A DNA stretch of 5,515 nt from Thermoplasmata archaeon (lineage in GTDB: Archaea; Thermoplasmatota; Thermoplasmata; UBA184): positions 1-5,515 of the forward strand of contig JAKAVH010000238.1 of NCBI GenBank assembly GCA_021827545.1, in the 5' to 3' direction. The notes under the pieces were generated by a model. That model was not told where the DNA came from. It made no database searches and worked only from the letters and a program-made list of their open reading frames with translations. Made by a program: the position numbers and the translations under genes. Numbering within the stretch: position 1 is the first letter of the stretch; each line of letters starts with the position of its first letter. Shown here piece after piece: positions 5,053-5,515 of this stretch.

Positions 5053-5515
5053 TTGACCCTCCTTTCCCTGTCGGGCACCACCCTCATCCTCCTACTGCTC
5101 GGAGTGACACTGCTCGTCGGGTTCGGGGCGGACTGGCTCGCGACCCGATTCCGGCTGCCCGACGTCCTCTGGCTGATCGGGCTCGGCCTGGTCGCCGGAC
5201 CGGTCCTCGGCCTGCTGACGGCAAGCTCGCTCCTGTTCATCGCTCCGGTGCTGGGTACCGCCGCCCTCATCCTGATCCTCTTCGAAGCCGGGATCGACCT
5301 CCGGGTCTCGCTGATCCGACCGCTCGCGGGTTCGGCGCTCCTGTTCGCCGCCGCGAGCTACGCGGTCAGCACGGCGGTCCTCTTCGGGGTCAGCGACCTC
5401 GTCCTCTTCCCCGGGCACCTCGTCCTCTCCTTCCTTTTCGCGGCGTCGCTCGGCTGCAGCTCCGGGGCCGTGATCATCCCGCTCGCGGGGCGCCTGGGTC
5501 TCGTCGAGGGACTTC
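5053..5515 (+). CDS. CPA/Kef-type Na+(K+):H+ antiporter, N-terminal part, 3'-truncated by window edge
   Basis: Open from TTG 5053 to the window end: 154 complete codons and one base, with an in-frame stop just upstream (5026-5028). The translation is strongly hydrophobic with about five membrane segments. The first (about 8-24) leads into A-D-W-L-A-T-R-F-R-L-P-D-V-L (26-39), then L-I-G-L-G-L-V-A-G-P-V-L-G (41-53). A-A-L-I-L-I-L-F-E-A-G-I-D-L (70-83) and S-L-G-C-S-S-G-A-V-I-I-P (132-143) follow. These match the family's R-[LI]-P-x-[VI]-L...G-x-x-x-G-P opening, the L-F-x-x-G-x-x-L third helix and the discontinuous T-D/S-P-A-V-like fourth helix; here the latter reads C-S-S-G-A-V. These carriers exchange Na+ or K+ for H+ across the cytoplasmic membrane. 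The catalytic Asp pair expected in helix 5 lies beyond the window, so ion type cannot be judged. About 800 bp separates it from Dps. Confidence 0.88.
   Translation, partial: MTLLSLSGTTLILLLLGVTLLVGFGADWLATRFRLPDVLWLIGLGLVAGPVLGLLTASSLLFIAPVLGTAALILILFEAGIDLRVSLIRPLAGSALLFAAASYAVSTAVLFGVSDLVLFPGHLVLSFLFAASLGCSSGAVIIPLAGRLGLVEGL

Noticed and set aside
4863..5270. 135-codon minus-strand frame
   Set aside because: It runs antisense to the antiporter gene, whose hydrophobic translation and SD are convincing.

Overview
The window comes from a GC-rich prokaryote: roughly two-thirds G+C by eye, third codon positions dominated by G/C, GTG and TTG starts, and clear purine-rich Shine-Dalgarno sites before three of the five genes. 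The sequence does not settle bacterium versus archaeon. No rRNA, convincing tRNA or clear core promoter is visible, and both high-GC archaea (e.g. Thermoplasmatota-like) and high-GC bacteria remain possible.

Layout, left to right. (1) The 3' part of an SRPBCC/AHSA1-type lipid- or ligand-binding fold protein (3-359, +) is followed 24 bp later by a RibD-C/dihydrofolate-reductase-like protein (384-1010, +), probably in one operon. (2) About 410 bp of non-coding sequence lies between convergent genes and carries an 11-bp-arm inverted repeat. (3) A CLC-family anion channel/transporter with C-terminal tandem CBS domains lies on the minus strand (1422-3452). (4) A 308-bp divergent intergenic region holds a 17-bp near-palindrome. 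(5) A Dps/ferritin-like protein with a complete ferroxidase set follows (3761-4246, +). (6) About 800 bp has no credible gene but is dense in inverted repeats, several of which can pair in mutually exclusive ways. (7) The N-terminal part of a CPA/Kef-type cation:proton antiporter (5053-window end, +) starts at TTG behind a strong Shine-Dalgarno that sits in a set of competing hairpins.

A plausible common theme, by inference, is ion, pH and oxidative-stress homeostasis. A CLC protein moves anions, a CPA antiporter exchanges Na+/K+ for H+, and Dps sequesters iron and protects DNA. The SRPBCC/DHFR-like pair looks like a separate small-molecule or detoxification unit.

Nothing here is an obviously new enzymatic system. 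The points most worth a second look are the possible RNA switch or attenuator before the antiporter, the structured intergenic block at about 4427-4547, and the unusual anion-pathway residues of the CLC protein (His at the central Ser position, Ile at the internal gating Glu position).
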